A stretch of DNA of 64,000 nt from Drosophila miranda (taxonomy: Eukaryota > Arthropoda > Insecta > Diptera > Drosophilidae): assembly GCF_003369915.1 (NCBI RefSeq), contig NC_046675.1, forward strand, positions 682,001 through 746,000. Direction: 5' to 3'. Positions within the stretch are counted from its first letter, which is position 1. Each line of letters opens with the position of its first letter. Positions 43,101 to 56,212 of the stretch are shown piece after piece. The notes beneath the pieces are model-generated. The model had not been told where the DNA came from. It made no database searches and saw only the letters and a list, made by a program, of their open reading frames with translations. A program made the position numbers and the translations under genes.

Positions 43101-46100
43101 CTGTGCTCGAGGGGAAGGGCACAACAAAGGAAGGGCCTCTGGCTCTGGCCCTGCCTTTGCCTCTGGGGATCAAGGCAGATGAATCTTTTTGGTATCCCTA
43201 TTAGATTGCGTTCGCTTCGCAGGATTATTGTTCGCTCTATTCTTTACAAGTTATGAGCTCCGCTCCGAGCTCGGATGATTGACAGGTAAGTGTAGCGTAA
43301 GATGAGGGCTTCTGTGCGCCGTCGCTGGGACGAATGCCGGAGGCTACTCTTTCTTTGTGGAGTGTTCCCTGCCAATCGGTTGCCCAGGTGACTCGACGTC
43401 CTGGCTGAGCCTAAGCTCAGATCAGAGCCTGCGGTAGGGCTCTGTAACACACTCACTTGTAGATGAAGATACGGGTCCAAATAACACTCCGTCCGACACG
43501 GGTTTGCCACCTCAGGAGAGGAGACGACTGCACCTTGGGAGCTGCACCGCTTGTTATCCGCACTAATAGTTGACAAATCTCAGGCACGGCACGAGCCAAA
43601 AGGAAACAAAGCACGAGTACGAGCAGTCTGCGACGTGTGACAATGCGTTGAGCGGAAGGCGACAGCTACAGCGACAGCGCTAAGCTGGAAAGTCAAACTG
43701 AATGAATGAATGAATGAATCCTCCTCAATTCCGAGTCCCTGAGTTGACAGCAGCATCAGCAGCAGCAGCAGCACCCCTCCTCCTGGCAGCCACGCCGCGC
43801 TAAGGCGGCAGTACATAAACGCTGGCTCTTTGGGGGTAGCCCGCACCCACAGTCCACAGTCCACCGCCCACAGCCCACACACAATTGTTGCATGCGGACA
43901 TCCCGAACGGCGCTTACGTCATTTATGTACGGATATTGAGAACCTAATTGATGGGCAGACGAGGAGAGCCGAGGAGAGACGAGGAGAGCCGAGGAGAGGA
44001 GACGACCCCACCATCTGTTGGTGCAGCAGAGTCCTGCGGAGTGGAGTGCCGAGTGCGACCTCCAACATAATGATGCTTCATGTACAACAAACACACAAAG
44101 GATGTTCTTTTCAAAGTGTCCGTGGATGCGGCAGACGAAGCGAGACGGCACTAGGCGAATAGGAGTCATTGTGTGTGCAACCAATATGCGCAGGTCCACA
44201 CCCACACCCACACCCTCTCATCCCCATCCACATCCACAGGCCACAGTCGACTTGTCCGCATTGTACATTGTACATAAACAGAGCCAAAGGAGAGCTGGTT
44301 TTGGCGCTGAGGTTCGAACCACAGTCCGTGGGCAGTCCATGTACAGGCCCCGCCGGGGTGTGAGGCAAGGGTTGTAGCTGTACTCCACTCCACCCCGATC
44401 CACTCCAGCGCCAGATTGGAAGCCCTACCCTCCCGTCAGTGAACTTCCTACCACCGCACAGAGAGCGCAGAACTGAACAGCAAATGTGGAATGGAAATTA
44501 TTTTCAAATAAGTTTGAAAACAATACTCCAGGCTGTATGGCTGCATGGCTGCATGGCTGACTGGCTGACTGGCTGACTGGCAGGGGAGGCAGCCGCCTCG
44601 TTTGTTTCTAATGAGGTTAAGGCGGCGCACGACGACCGCCATTGCGCTCAACGATGGCGTCTGATGGCAGTCTAGACCAGTCGGCACCCAGAACACGGAA
44701 ACACGGGAACACGGCAACACGGTAACTGGGGGAACTATTAACGAAGGTCAATAGTGCCTCTGCCTTGCCCCTGTTGATGGCCAAGTTAATCCTGTTGCCA
44801 GTTGCCAGTTCAGAAGGGAAACCCACACCTTCACAGGTGAGATACGCATCGCTAGGGGACAAGTGGAAGTCCGCACTCTTGCATTTCTAGCATAAGCTCT
44901 TGCTGAACGGATTGCTTGATTAATTTTGGGTACTCACATATATTTCAACATATGATGAGCAAAGGAAGATTCCGATATTCTAATCGAAACAAACGAAGAA
45001 AAGAACAAGGTTACATTGTGGATCACCATAAAACGGTCCAGAGAAACGGATCAGTTCTTGTCCGCTCTTTACTCTCCTTTAGGCTGAAACAAAAATTACA
45101 ATCTACCAGTGTACAGAAAACAGAGTACACATTCGCGAAGTTTCATTCAATTAATATCTATTTCAAGCATGAACAATGTTCACTTTTCGTTGAATGATTT
45201 TCCTAAGCCGATCATGTTTTCCCACAAGACTTGCCTTTCGACCGATCATTCAAATGGCAGATTGTAGTATAGGATGCACTGCTCCTGTGGAAAGGAAACC
45301 CTGCCTCACTAGGAAGAAGCTTCCCGTCCAACAGTCCAAAACAATCCCAACAACATTCTATGTTATTTGTTGTTATGTTATTGCTATTCCGTTTTTCTTC
45401 TCCTTCTACTCTTGCAGTTACCCACAGCCCACATATCGCTGAAGTCAGTTCCAGTCAGTGTTTCGGTTCCACGAGAAGCCGCGGCGCGAGAATGCGGGCA
45501 GCTATCAGACCAGTGCGATTGCCCAGAACGATGCCGCACGGATACATATCCAGAAAGGAGAGCTACGTTGTAGTTAAGACTGTGTGGGGCATAAGGATCA
45601 CAATATCGGATAGCAACAAGCACTCTCTGACGAACCATAGAGACGTACAGACCGACGGAAGTTTGTTTGTGCGTGAATGGTGCTTGCTCTACAGTTGAAA
45701 AAAAGAGGAAAAACAAAGCCTTTGCCTAGTCCTAATCCTAGTCCTGAGTATGGGTACAAATTAATAAATAGAAAACGCAGTCGGTACGTTGGAATCAACG
45801 CCCACGTGCCTCGACACTAAGATACCCGGTACTCGGGTTTCTATTTGCATATTTTTTGCAGTTTATTGTTACGTTTTTACGATGCGTATTTCAGAGAAAA
45901 TATAGACAGAGATATAGATAAATGATAATCAAACATTATGTAGAAGAAATTTATGCAGGGTTCCGAAAAAATGCAAGCGAATATACTCGTATATGATTAG
46001 CAGGAAAAAATATTAAATAAAATCTTCAAAATTTTGAATGGCTCAGAATAGTGCCGTGTCTATTCTCAGTAATTTCAGGGTATTCAGAGCCCTAACCCAG

Positions 46101-48716
46101 GACCTCCAGGAGCCCCAAAACGGACAAAAACAGACGGAGAGGCAGACCTCGATAGAACATTGTCCAGGACACAATGGTTTAATGCTCATTCGTGCTTTCT
46201 TCATACAGAAGGGTCTTGGTCTACGAATAATTCTCTTTCCATAACCCAGAGTGGATTATTCCTAAACTTGGAGCAGGCCTAACCTTCATATTTTCTATGG
46301 GAATACAGGAATACACAAATGGAATACACCCCCTGTACTTTTTGAGTACCCCGTATGTGCAAAAGAGAAACACTGTCAAGTGAATATTTTTGATTTGGCG
46401 CATATTTGAGGCGCAATCAAGTAAATACTCTTCCCTCTTCTGATCTGCTTCCACTCTGCTCTGTCACAGCGAGTAACCCTTCGAAATGCGATTCGATTTC
46501 ACGCTGGGGCTAGTTTTGCGATTGGGGGAAGTTGTGATTGAATATTTCTCGTACGAGTGCTTCCAATTTGCGCGTGAATTTAATATGCCTTAGAGCCTTC
46601 TTTAGACTACGAAAATGAGGAAGGAGTGAGGAATGCACTTACCGAAACAGACACAAAACACAAAAGACAGTTGGCCAACGCTTGAGAATATATGAAATCA
46701 AGACGCTGCCTGCAAGTCCTTTAAGATTGCCGAAGCTGTGTTGTAGTCCAATTTGTAGAAGTTTTCAACTCTTATTTTCTGTAAGTTTTCTATTTGTGTG
46801 GATCCTTATATTACAGTTGATTGATGCAGTACATGCAGTACCTGAAAGAGATAAAAGCAAACCAGGATAATCATATGGAACAAGTAGTCTGAAAGTTTAA
46901 CACGATCGAGGTCTAAGGAGAAAAGTGTAGTTCTCTCAGAAACATATAATTTATCAGGACGAATCGAATATTCGATTGGCTTAGTGCACCACTACAACAG
47001 ATCAACGGATTCATACATTGATCTATCTATAGCTTCCTCCATAGATTGATCCACAGATCCATCCATAGATCTATCTACCTAATGACAATAAATCTGAATC
47101 TTATGGTTTTTTTTAGTTGATTTTTGGTACATTCTTGGCGGATATCTTAGTGTCGATGCACGGGCAAGTCGACTAAAGCGTTCCAAAGAAGGAGTGTTTG
47201 TACGTTGCCATAACATAATACCCTTTATGGAGATTATAGGCTTCTTTTTTGTAAGATTTGTCTTCTCTGCTTTCCAGATCGAGTAGAGAAGGCAGGATTT
47301 CAGTATTGCTACTTCTATAAACTGGTACCCGCTACTCAAGGATTACAAAGATAATAAGTGGGTTTACAGGGGTAAAGGATTCGTTGGAACTATATGCCGC
47401 AGGTAGCAGTCCCCGCTGGATTGGACATCCACTGGTACGAATCGAAGAGACAGCTCGCAAGAAAGTCAGTCTCATGCTATGGCGAATCTCATTAGAGTCT
47501 ATACTCTATAGGGAGCCTCTGTAGGCTTATTTAAGTGATGGTCCCCACCTTATGGAGCTGCGATGTGGTAAAAATTCGATTGAAGGACTGAACGCACTGC
47601 AAACTAGGGATAAAGATATAGGGAGAACGATCATCAGTCTTGCCTTTAATTATAGGGCACAATACATACCTATAGATTCGTTTCTCCGTTCAATTTGGCT
47701 GACAATATCCTGGTCCTGGAGAAATCGTGCCGATCCGAGCGTGAATTGTTAATGGCGGTGACGAGGTGGGTTTGGACGGGTGTAATTTGATTGTTGCTTT
47801 GACGGCTGGACGCGATTTCGATGGCGAATGTGAGAAGGATGCTTTCATTTTGATTTGTATGCTCAACGAGGGATTGTGTTGTTAACTAACAATTAATGTT
47901 TGGCAAATTGCACAATTGGAAGGACAAGAGTTCAACAGACAAACGTAAACAACAAAATGATAACAAGAAGCAGAGGCACGGAGACCGAATTAAAAGCTAA
48001 ACAAGGCAAACGTCGGCGGTGGCGGTGGCGGTGACGGTGACGGAGACAGTGGCGTCGCCGGCTTTTTCGGGTGGATAGCACCAGTACCAGCACCAACTCA
48101 ACTCCAGTTCCAATTCCTTCAAAACAGCTTCGCTCTCCTCCTGCACTGCACTGCTGGCACTAGGTGGCGATTTTGATTATCTTTGTGGACATTTCTGCCC
48201 TGCCTGCCACTTATTCGCCAAGCCAACCGAAGACCCTCGTCTTTGCGTGTTTTCGGACGATCGTACGCGTTTTTATATGGCAGGAGTCATCCTCGTCCTC
48301 TGGCAACTCTGGTCTGGTCTGGTCTCTCCCTCGCCAGAGAGAAAATCCAAGAAAATCGCCTTGTCTAAAGCATTTTCGGTGTGGGGTTGGCTGCTTTACA
48401 CTTCATAAATGTCATTAAATCGCTCCACTAGCTGTTCGCGAGCATTAAAACACTTTTCAATGTGTGCCTTGCTGCTCTGCTGCTTCCTCTTTATATTTTG
48501 TGTATTTTATGTTGCTGTTGCTGGGACCTGCTGCTGCTGCTGCCGTTCGGTTTTCTTGGACGTTATGTTGCGTATTCGTTGTGTTGCTCGATTTATGCAA
48601 ATGCCTCGGACGCGAGCACTTCGCAAGCGGTGTAGCACTTTTTATTTTGTTATAAATAATAGATTTATTGAATGGCAAAACAAAATGTAGTCGAGTTGTA
48701 GTAACTAGGGCTGCAA

Positions 48717-48752
48717 GACCATCGATGGCACTATCGATAATATCGATTGTTT
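48717..48752. promoter_or_regulatory. ATCGAT cluster (possible boundary or promoter element)
   Basis: CCATCGATGG, CTATCGATAA and ATATCGATTG within about 36 bp. The central one matches the TATCGATA DRE core. Confidence 0.5.
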
Positions 48753-49994
48753 TCGAATAATTGTGCGATACTGCCCATGGTCGTATGACAGTACACGTGC
48801 TTACTCCTCATGTCTGAAAGGTGGAGAAGGTTGAGATCAAAGAAAATCAAAATATGTGTATGCTGGACTAAAAATCCAAACGTACGCATACATTTCTCTC
48901 GCTCTCACTGCATGTAAGAGGTAGTTAGGTGTAGTGTCATACGACCATTTTCGATGTACAGGGTAGATAGAAAAAAATATCGGTATTTTTGTGCGATAAG
49001 TGGAATAGAATCGGCGGTAATATACTTTTATTTTGAAAAAATCAAAAACAATATTAGAGCAGGGATCGCAGCAATATTTAATTAAAATAACTAATTATTA
49101 CAGGAAGCTCGGAATATTTTTCGTAACGAGTAAAAGTAAATTTAATTTTTATTCGAATTTATTTTTGCAGATAAGAGAAAATCCTTAAATTTAACATTAA
49201 AAGAAAGTGTATGCCAGGGCTGCTTAACATCAAAAACCTACTTTCCACTAAAATGCCTCTAGGTGGCGTGATAGTGAAACAGCGCGCAAACAGCTGTGCT
49301 TTAGTGTAAGTTTTAGTTTAGTGTAACTAACTAGCTGTAAACGTTTAGTCACAATGTTGGGTGTTGAATTTAACAAAGAGAACTTGAATTGAAATAAATT
49401 TAGCTGCTCGCTCCGCGAGCTTCTCTGCATCGAATCGACCATTAAAATATAAAAATCATACAAAATCAATACATATATACAAAATGTATAATTTCCGCTC
49501 ATTGATGTTGGCCTGAAATTCGGTGCGGTGCGTGTTTCTGGCTAACGAAAGTGAAAACTCAAATACACGAATTAACATAAAAAACGCTTAAATAATCAGC
49601 CAAAGCGTACAATACAAATGCAAACAATGTGAAAAGATGCCTATCTGTGTGCTGTGCGTGTGTGTAGCCGCAGCAGCCGCAGTAGCAGCTGCGAGTATGT
49701 ATGTGTACCGTAAGTGCATGAAGAAAACGAATCTCAATGATAACAAGAGCCATCAGAGCTAGATAATCAGCGATGATTTAACAAAAGAAGTGCCCCGAAT
49801 CTGAAAGAACCTTCTGCCCAACCGAAATGCCTAAAGCAGAAATTGTGGTTGAAATTGTCGTTGCGGCAGCCCAGCGACACGGACTCGAGAGCAAGCAAAA
49901 TCGTTACGCTGCATTTTGACTTGGGGGCGTCTGAAAAATCGATTGGATTGCCCGTAGTAAAGTCGCGAGTCGCGACCATAACAATACTACAGCA

Positions 49995-50049
49995 ATGACG
50001 CTAAATGGAGTCCCGTGCTCCGTCCGCGGACGCGGATATCTAACCAAAG
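49995..50049 (+). other. Probable Mgat2 5' UTR exon end with upstream ORF
   Basis: A good donor (CCAAAG|GTGAGT, GT at 50050) follows an ATG at 49995. Joined to the acceptor at 51295 (TTCTTTCCAG), the short frame would stop after about 29 codons, so this looks like an upstream ORF within the Mgat2 leader. Transcript structure is inferred only. Confidence 0.4.
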
Positions 50050-51295
50050 GTGAGTGTTCAGGTATTTATTTATTAGCACCGCACCGCAGCAACAAAAGCA
50101 GCAACAGCAACAACAAATACGAGTGTGTAGTATACAAAAATGCAAAGTAAATGGCGCATTTGTCTGCCAGTTTCGGGTTTGTTTTGGTTTTGGCCTGGTT
50201 TTGCCATCAAATTTCGTAACAACTAAACCGAAAATACCTGTTCGGCACCCCGGCCCGGCCCTCCCCCTCCGCAGTGTGTTTTTTTCTGTGTGTGGAGCAA
50301 TGGGAGGGGGCCCCGCCACCCCATGCACTTGAAGAAGGCAGCATTTCCCCTTCACCTTCGACTGCTGCCTGAACTTTGATTCAAAGTCAAATTCTCGTTG
50401 TGGGTCGTCTGTCGGACGCCCCAATTAACGGTAGTTAATGTTGGCCCGGGGTACGGGAGAGATGTGATTATAGAGGGGGAACAGTCATTGATTTTGTTTA
50501 CCATTTAATTGGGATAGTTTACGTTCGTTTGTCTGACGCAGAGTGGAATAATATAAGTCTATTGATATTCTTAATACACGGCTGTAATTCACAGTCGTTC
50601 GATTGTATGTAAAAATAGATCAAAATACACAAGCGACCAGTGTGAGACCTTTCTATTCTACTTCAAACCGCCCACAACTGGCCACCGACCAGACCATCCC
50701 GATTCTAGGGAATTCACTGAAGGAATTGGTTCGGGGGGAACTAGGCATACGCGAAAAATAATGATTCTCAGGGGCTTTCTGTACGCGGAATGTTCCGCAA
50801 ATGAAACAGTTCGCTGGGCCAGCTAAATCTATTTTTACGCCAATTGCCTCGAGGCCGTAAACCGCCCACTTTACAGGCTCTGCTCTCCATGGGGCGGCGT
50901 GATGGGGCTACGTGAGTCTCCTCCATTGCTATTTAAACTCAAGTGAGTGCCCAAGCGACGTACGACGTACGACGTACGACGACGACGACGACGTACGATC
51001 AAAATATGGATCCGAGATCGTGGAGAAGCGGAGGCCAGGCTGGCCGTAATTGAATGTGGGGTAGTCGTTACTTTTCTGATTAGCATTCCCATTCCGTTTG
51101 CCATTGTGTGGATTGTTTGGATCGGATTAGGGCCCAGGGTCCCATTAATTGGGCACTTGGAATCCAGAATCTCAAGAGTGCAGAGAGTGTAGAGAGAGTG
51201 GTGTAGCCCCACAAAGGAAATGATTATCGAAAGTGGCCCAGTCCAGCCCAGCCCAGCAGCAATGCAATTGATTGTTATTACATCCTTCTTTCCAG
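50050..51295 (+). other. Probable 5' UTR intron of Mgat2
   Basis: Lies between the donor at 50050 and the acceptor TTCTTTCCAG ending at 51295. It contains GACGTAC repeats at 50959-50997 and no supported gene. Confidence 0.4.
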
Positions 51296-51553
51296 ATGGC
51301 GATCTCGAGATGAAAGTGCGCACCCAGTGAGCATTCTTCGCTTTAGTGAGCTATTCAGCCCCAGAGCCAGAGCCAGCCACAGACACTGATTGAGAGTGAG
51401 AGTGAGAGAACGCGAGAAAGCCAGAGATACCAGGTCCAAAATGAGAGGTAATCGCACAGAGCCCCGTTCGAATCGAAGCAAGCTATTCATTACTTAGTTT
51501 GATATACCAAAAAAAAAGGTCGCATTCTGATACCACTGCCCAACACCGGATCG

Positions 51554-54500
51554 ATGGGACGGAAGCGCAACAACTTCTATATGCGGAGTATATTTCTACT
51601 GGCGCTCTGCATCTTTGGCCTGCTGCAGTACCACAACTTTAACTATCGTAAGACCTGCAATACGCTCTTCATTCGACAAACTAATGTCCTGTGTTGTCCT
51701 TTCCTTTCGACAGTGGAGTCCAGGGACACTGTGCTGGGAGATGCGGTCACCAATGACTCGGATGATGCCATCCTGGCCATGGTACCCGCCACACTGCACA
51801 AGTACTTGACGCCGCACTCGCGCAATCACAGCACCGCCGCGGTAACCGGAGCGATGGGCGGGGCCCGTGAGTAGAGCATGTGAAGTATATCTAATTACCA
51901 TCCACTGATCCACTCCCTTTTTAGCTCTGCTCCTAAACACGAGCAGCTCCGGAGCGGCCACTGCAACCACAATCAGCTTTGACGTCTACCATCCGCCGAA
52001 CATATCGGAAATAAAGCGTCAAATCGTGAGATACAACGACATGCAGCTGGTGCTTAACGAGGACACATTCGGTCCTCTGCAAAACGACTCTGTGATAATT
52101 GTAGTCCAGGTGAGTGCACGACCCACTCACAGCTAAAGAATGTCCTCATCAACGTGGTGGAATTCTTACAGGTGCACACGAGGATTACGTACTTGCGGCA
52201 TCTGATTGTCAGCCTGGCGCAGGCGCAGGACATTACCAAGGTGCTGCTGGTGTTCTCGCACGACTACTACGACGAAGACATCAACGATCTGGTGCAGCAG
52301 ATAGACTTCTGCAAGGTGCTTCAGATCTTCTATCCCTACTCCATTCAGACCCATCCCCACGAGTATCCAGGCGTGGATCCCAACGACTGCCCCAGGAATA
52401 TCAAGAAGGATCAGTGAGTATTTCCAGTAGAACCGAAGCGGCGTGGAATAACTTATCCGATCAAATAGGGCCATAATCAGAAACTGCAACAACGCTCTGT
52501 ATCCGGATCTCTATGGGCACTATCGGGAGGCGAAGTTCACGCAGACGAAGCACCACTGGATCTGGAAGGCGAACCGAGTGTTCAACGAGCTGGAGGTGAC
52601 CCGCTTTCACACAGGTATGCTGTAGCAAGGATCACTTTGAGGGCAATCCCACTTCAGATCCTTTTTCCGGCATTAGGTTTGGTCCTGTTCCTCGAGGAGG
52701 ACCACTATGTGGCGGAGGACTTTCTCTATCTGCTGGCCATGATGCAGAAGCGCACCAAAGACTTGTGCCCCCAGTGCAACGTGCTGTCCCTGGGCACCTA
52801 TCTGAAGACATTCAACTATTACACCTACCACAGCAAGGTGAGAACTGGAGGGGCAACGCGTCCCTTCCCTTCCTTACGCTAGAGCTTGCCTTAAGAAATC
52901 TTTTGAGTGGCGCATCGAGCGGCCGAATGAGAAAGCCAATGAGATAGAGCGCTTCGAGCCTTACCCTATTTTAAGTACTTGTATATTTATGTTTCAAGAA
53001 CAACTTAACGCTTCTGTTGCTACCAGACACACACGCACATACTCACACGCGCCCACACATCGAACGTATCGACAATCATAATGCAAATTGGAGTGGATGG
53101 AAACATGAGGCCGATTCATGCCGAATGGGTTGGCTATTCCATGGAATATACCCTCTAGTACCAGACCGTCACTGGTTGAATTTGAATTGAACACATCACA
53201 CGCACACGTCCTAGCAAGGAGCACTAGTTCCCCAACGATTATCGTTCGATTAGCTAGGTGCAGAACTAGTGCATTTTAGTCGCTTACCTGGTAGCTAGTT
53301 GAGTGACTAGCTAGTGGCCGATAAAAGGCACGGGTTGTAGAGGGTAAATTCACGATCCACCAACACTCACACCCTCAGTACCCTCGCCTACATGCATACA
53401 CACATGACTGTGTGTTTATACTTTTGTTTACTTACATACAAACATACATATATCATGTATTATTATTATTGTATTTTAAATATCATATATATACTATATA
53501 TCTCTGTTCTATTCCGAATTCTGGCACGCAGACTAACAAGAAATCCTATGCTTCTTCGCTGATCTCGACAAACAGTCTATTAGGATACAATAGGAATAAT
53601 AATAATAACAACAACAATAATAATAACAACAACAATAGAAACTCAATGCAATTAGCCGTGTCGTCCTCCTCTTCTTCCACATCATCTGCGCAATCATCAA
53701 CGACATCATTCAGAAACAACAACGCCAAAGTCTATGTGGGCGACACCACCAACAGCATCAACAGCAATAATAGCAACAAGAAAGATCACAATAAGAACAA
53801 TAAGAATAATAAATCAAATAACATGCGAAGCAACCACATCAACACTGTCACCGCCTCCTCAGCCGCCACATCCTCCGACACCAACAACGAGCCAAATAGC
53901 AATAACAATAACAATAACAACAACAACAAAAATGGTGCACAAACATGGAACTATCATGTCCTGCCGTCATTGTATTCCGTCTATCAGAAGGTAGCCACCA
54001 CACCACCGCTAGCACATGCTCCAGGCTGGCCTCCAAGTTCCTTCTAGTTAAAACTGCACCTGCGTATCCATCGTATCGTCCTGTCCCTAGTTTGAGCACA
54101 ATTTGAGCACTGACTGTTTGCACTGGGATGCGTTTGTAGGACATTGAGAGGCCGCCCTTCAAGACCCTTCAAGGTGCTGCAAAGACATCCCGGAGGCGAC
54201 ACACGAATACTTTATTGGCCGTGTAGATTGCTACCCATCCTCCTTCATCCCCGCGCTTTGGCACTTTTGCATGTACCGTTTATACCGTTTGTACCTTTCC
54301 GTTCTTTGCTTCCTGTTCAATTTTTGTGTACTGCTATGCATTGCTATACTGTTGCGTTGTGTTAATTAACTTGTCTATGTGTCCCGCGATGGCATGCCAC
54401 ATCTCTGCCCCGCCCGTATCTGCCCGTATCTGCCCGTACCTGCTCTGCCCTCCAGATGCACGCACGCGTGCGGCTCGTGAAGATTGATAGCCAGAGCATC

Positions 54501-55368
54501 ATCAATGACTATCGCAAGGTATTTGGTATGGCGTGTATCCCCATCGTTACGTTATCCATCGTTCCGAATCACTGCCTAATCCTAATCACTGCTTCACAAA
54601 CGGAAACGAAGGCAGTGAGTGTTTGATACCACTTGGGCCTAACTTGTCCCAATTTGCGACTTACTAAACACTAAATTGACTTCATTTGGCAACCCACAAA
54701 TCGTAGTAAGAGTTAGTCCTGTTTGAACGAATGAAATTTGCATGCCCAACCCCCTCTGCCTCCGCCCCTATCCACTCCTTTCAAATCTGTTTCAATTTGT
54801 TCGTTTTAAACGATTGTCGATATTTGCGTACTTAACCCGAATCCCCCTTCTTCCCGTCTCTCCCGTCGACAGGTCGAGGTCATGCCGTGGGTGAGCAGCA
54901 AGCACAACATGGGCTTCGCCTTCAACCGCACCACCTGGACGAACATAAGGAGGTGCGCCCGTCACTTCTGCACCTACGACGACTACAACTGGGACTGGTC
55001 GCTGCAGCACGTCTCCCAGCAGTGCCTGCAGCGCAAGCTGCATGCCATGATAATCAAGGGCCCGCGAGTCTTTCACATTGGCGAATGGTGAGCAAGAGAG
55101 AGCCCTGTGCTTCCATTTTTAATCTAAGCAATTTCTCTTTTGTAGTGGCGTTCATCACAAGAATAAGAACTGCGAGTCCAACCAAGTCATCTCGAAGGTT
55201 CAGCACGTTCTGAAGATAGCTCGCAACTCGCATCAGCTCTTTCCCCGCTCGCTCACCCTGACGGTGCCCAGTCTGAGTAAGAAGACCAAGCTGCGCAAGG
55301 GCAACGGCGGATGGGGCGACCTGCGAGACCATGAACTGTGTCTGAACATGACGCTGCCAACGCGGTGA
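51554..55368 (+). CDS. Mgat2: Mgat2, N-acetylglucosaminyltransferase II
   Basis: Golgi enzyme that adds beta-1,2-GlcNAc to the alpha-1,6 mannose arm of N-glycans after Mgat1. Constitutive coding exons: 51554-51647, 51714-51866, 51925-52109, 52172-52413, 52469-52614, 52677-52837, 54873-55087 and 55146-55368, giving 472 aa with all phases closing. It is a type II membrane protein: a short basic cytosolic tail, a signal-anchor (SIFLLALCIFGLLQY, about 11-25), a stem, then the catalytic domain with LVFSHDYYDEDIN, the metal-site FLEEDHYV, CTYDDYNWDWSLQ and GGWGDLRDHELC. An upstream in-frame start is possible (ATG at 51441 spliced to 51519, adding MRGRILIPLPNTGS), but that acceptor lacks a pyrimidine tract. 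Two further phase-0 exons lie between exons 6 and 7. Confidence 0.92.
53532..53990 (+). CDS. Mgat2: Optional Mgat2 exon encoding 153 Asn/Ser-rich residues
   Basis: Bounded by a CGCAG acceptor and an AAG|GTAGCC donor, 459 nt, phase 0 at both ends, with no stop. It encodes TNKKSYASSLISTNSLLGY, then long Asn runs (AAY repeats), Ser-rich and Lys/Asn-rich stretches, ending YHVLPSLYSVYQK. The first and last 15-20 residues are not low complexity, which argues for real coding use. Insertion would fall inside the catalytic domain between YYTYHSK and VEVMPW. Alternative splicing of Mgat2 has been reported in D. melanogaster. It could equally be a diverged cassette that is rarely used. Confidence 0.5.
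54456..54518 (+). CDS. Mgat2: Optional 63-nt Mgat2 exon
   Basis: Acceptor CTGCCCTCCAG and donor AAG|GTATTT flank exactly 63 nt (21 codons, phase 0, no stop) encoding MHARVRLVKIDSQSIINDYRK. The clean frame, strong pyrimidine tract and position between exons 6 and 7 suggest a cassette exon that changes the loop before VEVMPW. Confidence 0.5.
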
Positions 55369-56212
55369 GGAGGACGCCAAAGGACTAAGCTCCAGCATTG
55401 AATACGAGTATAATATCTAGTTAGAGCTATTAGGAAGTAGCCTTAAATATGGTAACACTCAACCAGATTATGCACTGTGTATCAGTGAAATAACCTAACC
55501 GCAAGTAATCGAAGCCAAGACAAGTTGTGCATCAGTTGCGCCTCCAAAGAACCTCCACGGGCGCGGCACAAATTTCTAGTATAAGTAATCCTCCTCTAGT
55601 CACCGGCCATATGCCAACCAAAACAACTCGAAACCCCCCATATTCGAATCCTTTCTGTGCTGTTTGCTCTTCGGTTTGGTATAAATTACTTTGTATTGTT
55701 TGGGCTCCGTCCACAGTAATGGCGGAAAGGTCCCAAGCAACGCTTACGACTCATATTAATACTTATACAACTCACTCGAATAGTACTCAATCGAATCGTC
55801 TATCGTAGTCCCAAAATGTGCCGAATCCTCCGTTTCGTAAATGGTCGAGTTTAGAGGTAGAGACAGGAGAGCAAGCAGTAAATCGCATAAACTAGTCATA
55901 GCACATGCGCCTAGAACCCCAGCGCATTAGAGCAATATAACTAGCTCTTTGATAACTTATTGTATAACGTTTTAAGCCTGTAAATAGAAATCTTTTGTTG
56001 TATAAATTACATAAGGTCTTTTTAATACACATACGTACATACATACATAATGTATTTAACTAATGTAAGCTGTTATTTTCTAATTGTTAGTCGAATGCGC
56101 TTTTATGTACTAGGAATTTTTGATCATTTGAACGAGTAATCTTAGCGAATAAGTGATTTTATTTCGACTATAACAAACCCTTAAAAATACAAGATGGCAA
56201 ATATAACATGTA
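55369..56212. other. Convergent 3' UTRs of Mgat2 and the kinesin
   Basis: No coding exon. Mgat2 3' UTR is likely to extend to about 56030. On the minus strand an AATAAA signal at 56158-56163 lies 50 bp after the kinesin stop codon. Confidence 0.6.

Larger units (their letters stand above)
39381..49500. other. Long gene-poor region upstream of Axn and Mgat2
   Basis: About 10 kb without a supported coding exon. It probably contains the Axn 5' UTR, a large 5' intron and/or regulatory DNA. Notable contents are a 34-base C run (39924-39957), a GGGGCA repeat (40147-40190), GAGGAGAGCC repeats (43969-44000), ACCCAC repeats (44198-44215), an imperfect CATAGAT/ATCCA series (47020-47085) and GGTGGC repeats (48012-48040). 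An ATCGAT cluster at 48717-48752 looks like a promoter or boundary. Open frames of 60-150 codons occur on both strands but are low complexity or overlap each other antisense. Confidence 0.5.

Noticed and set aside
47010-47090. CRISPR-like short repeats (CATAGAT/ATCCA)
   Set aside because: Imperfect, spacer-free microsatellite-type repeats in an animal genome.
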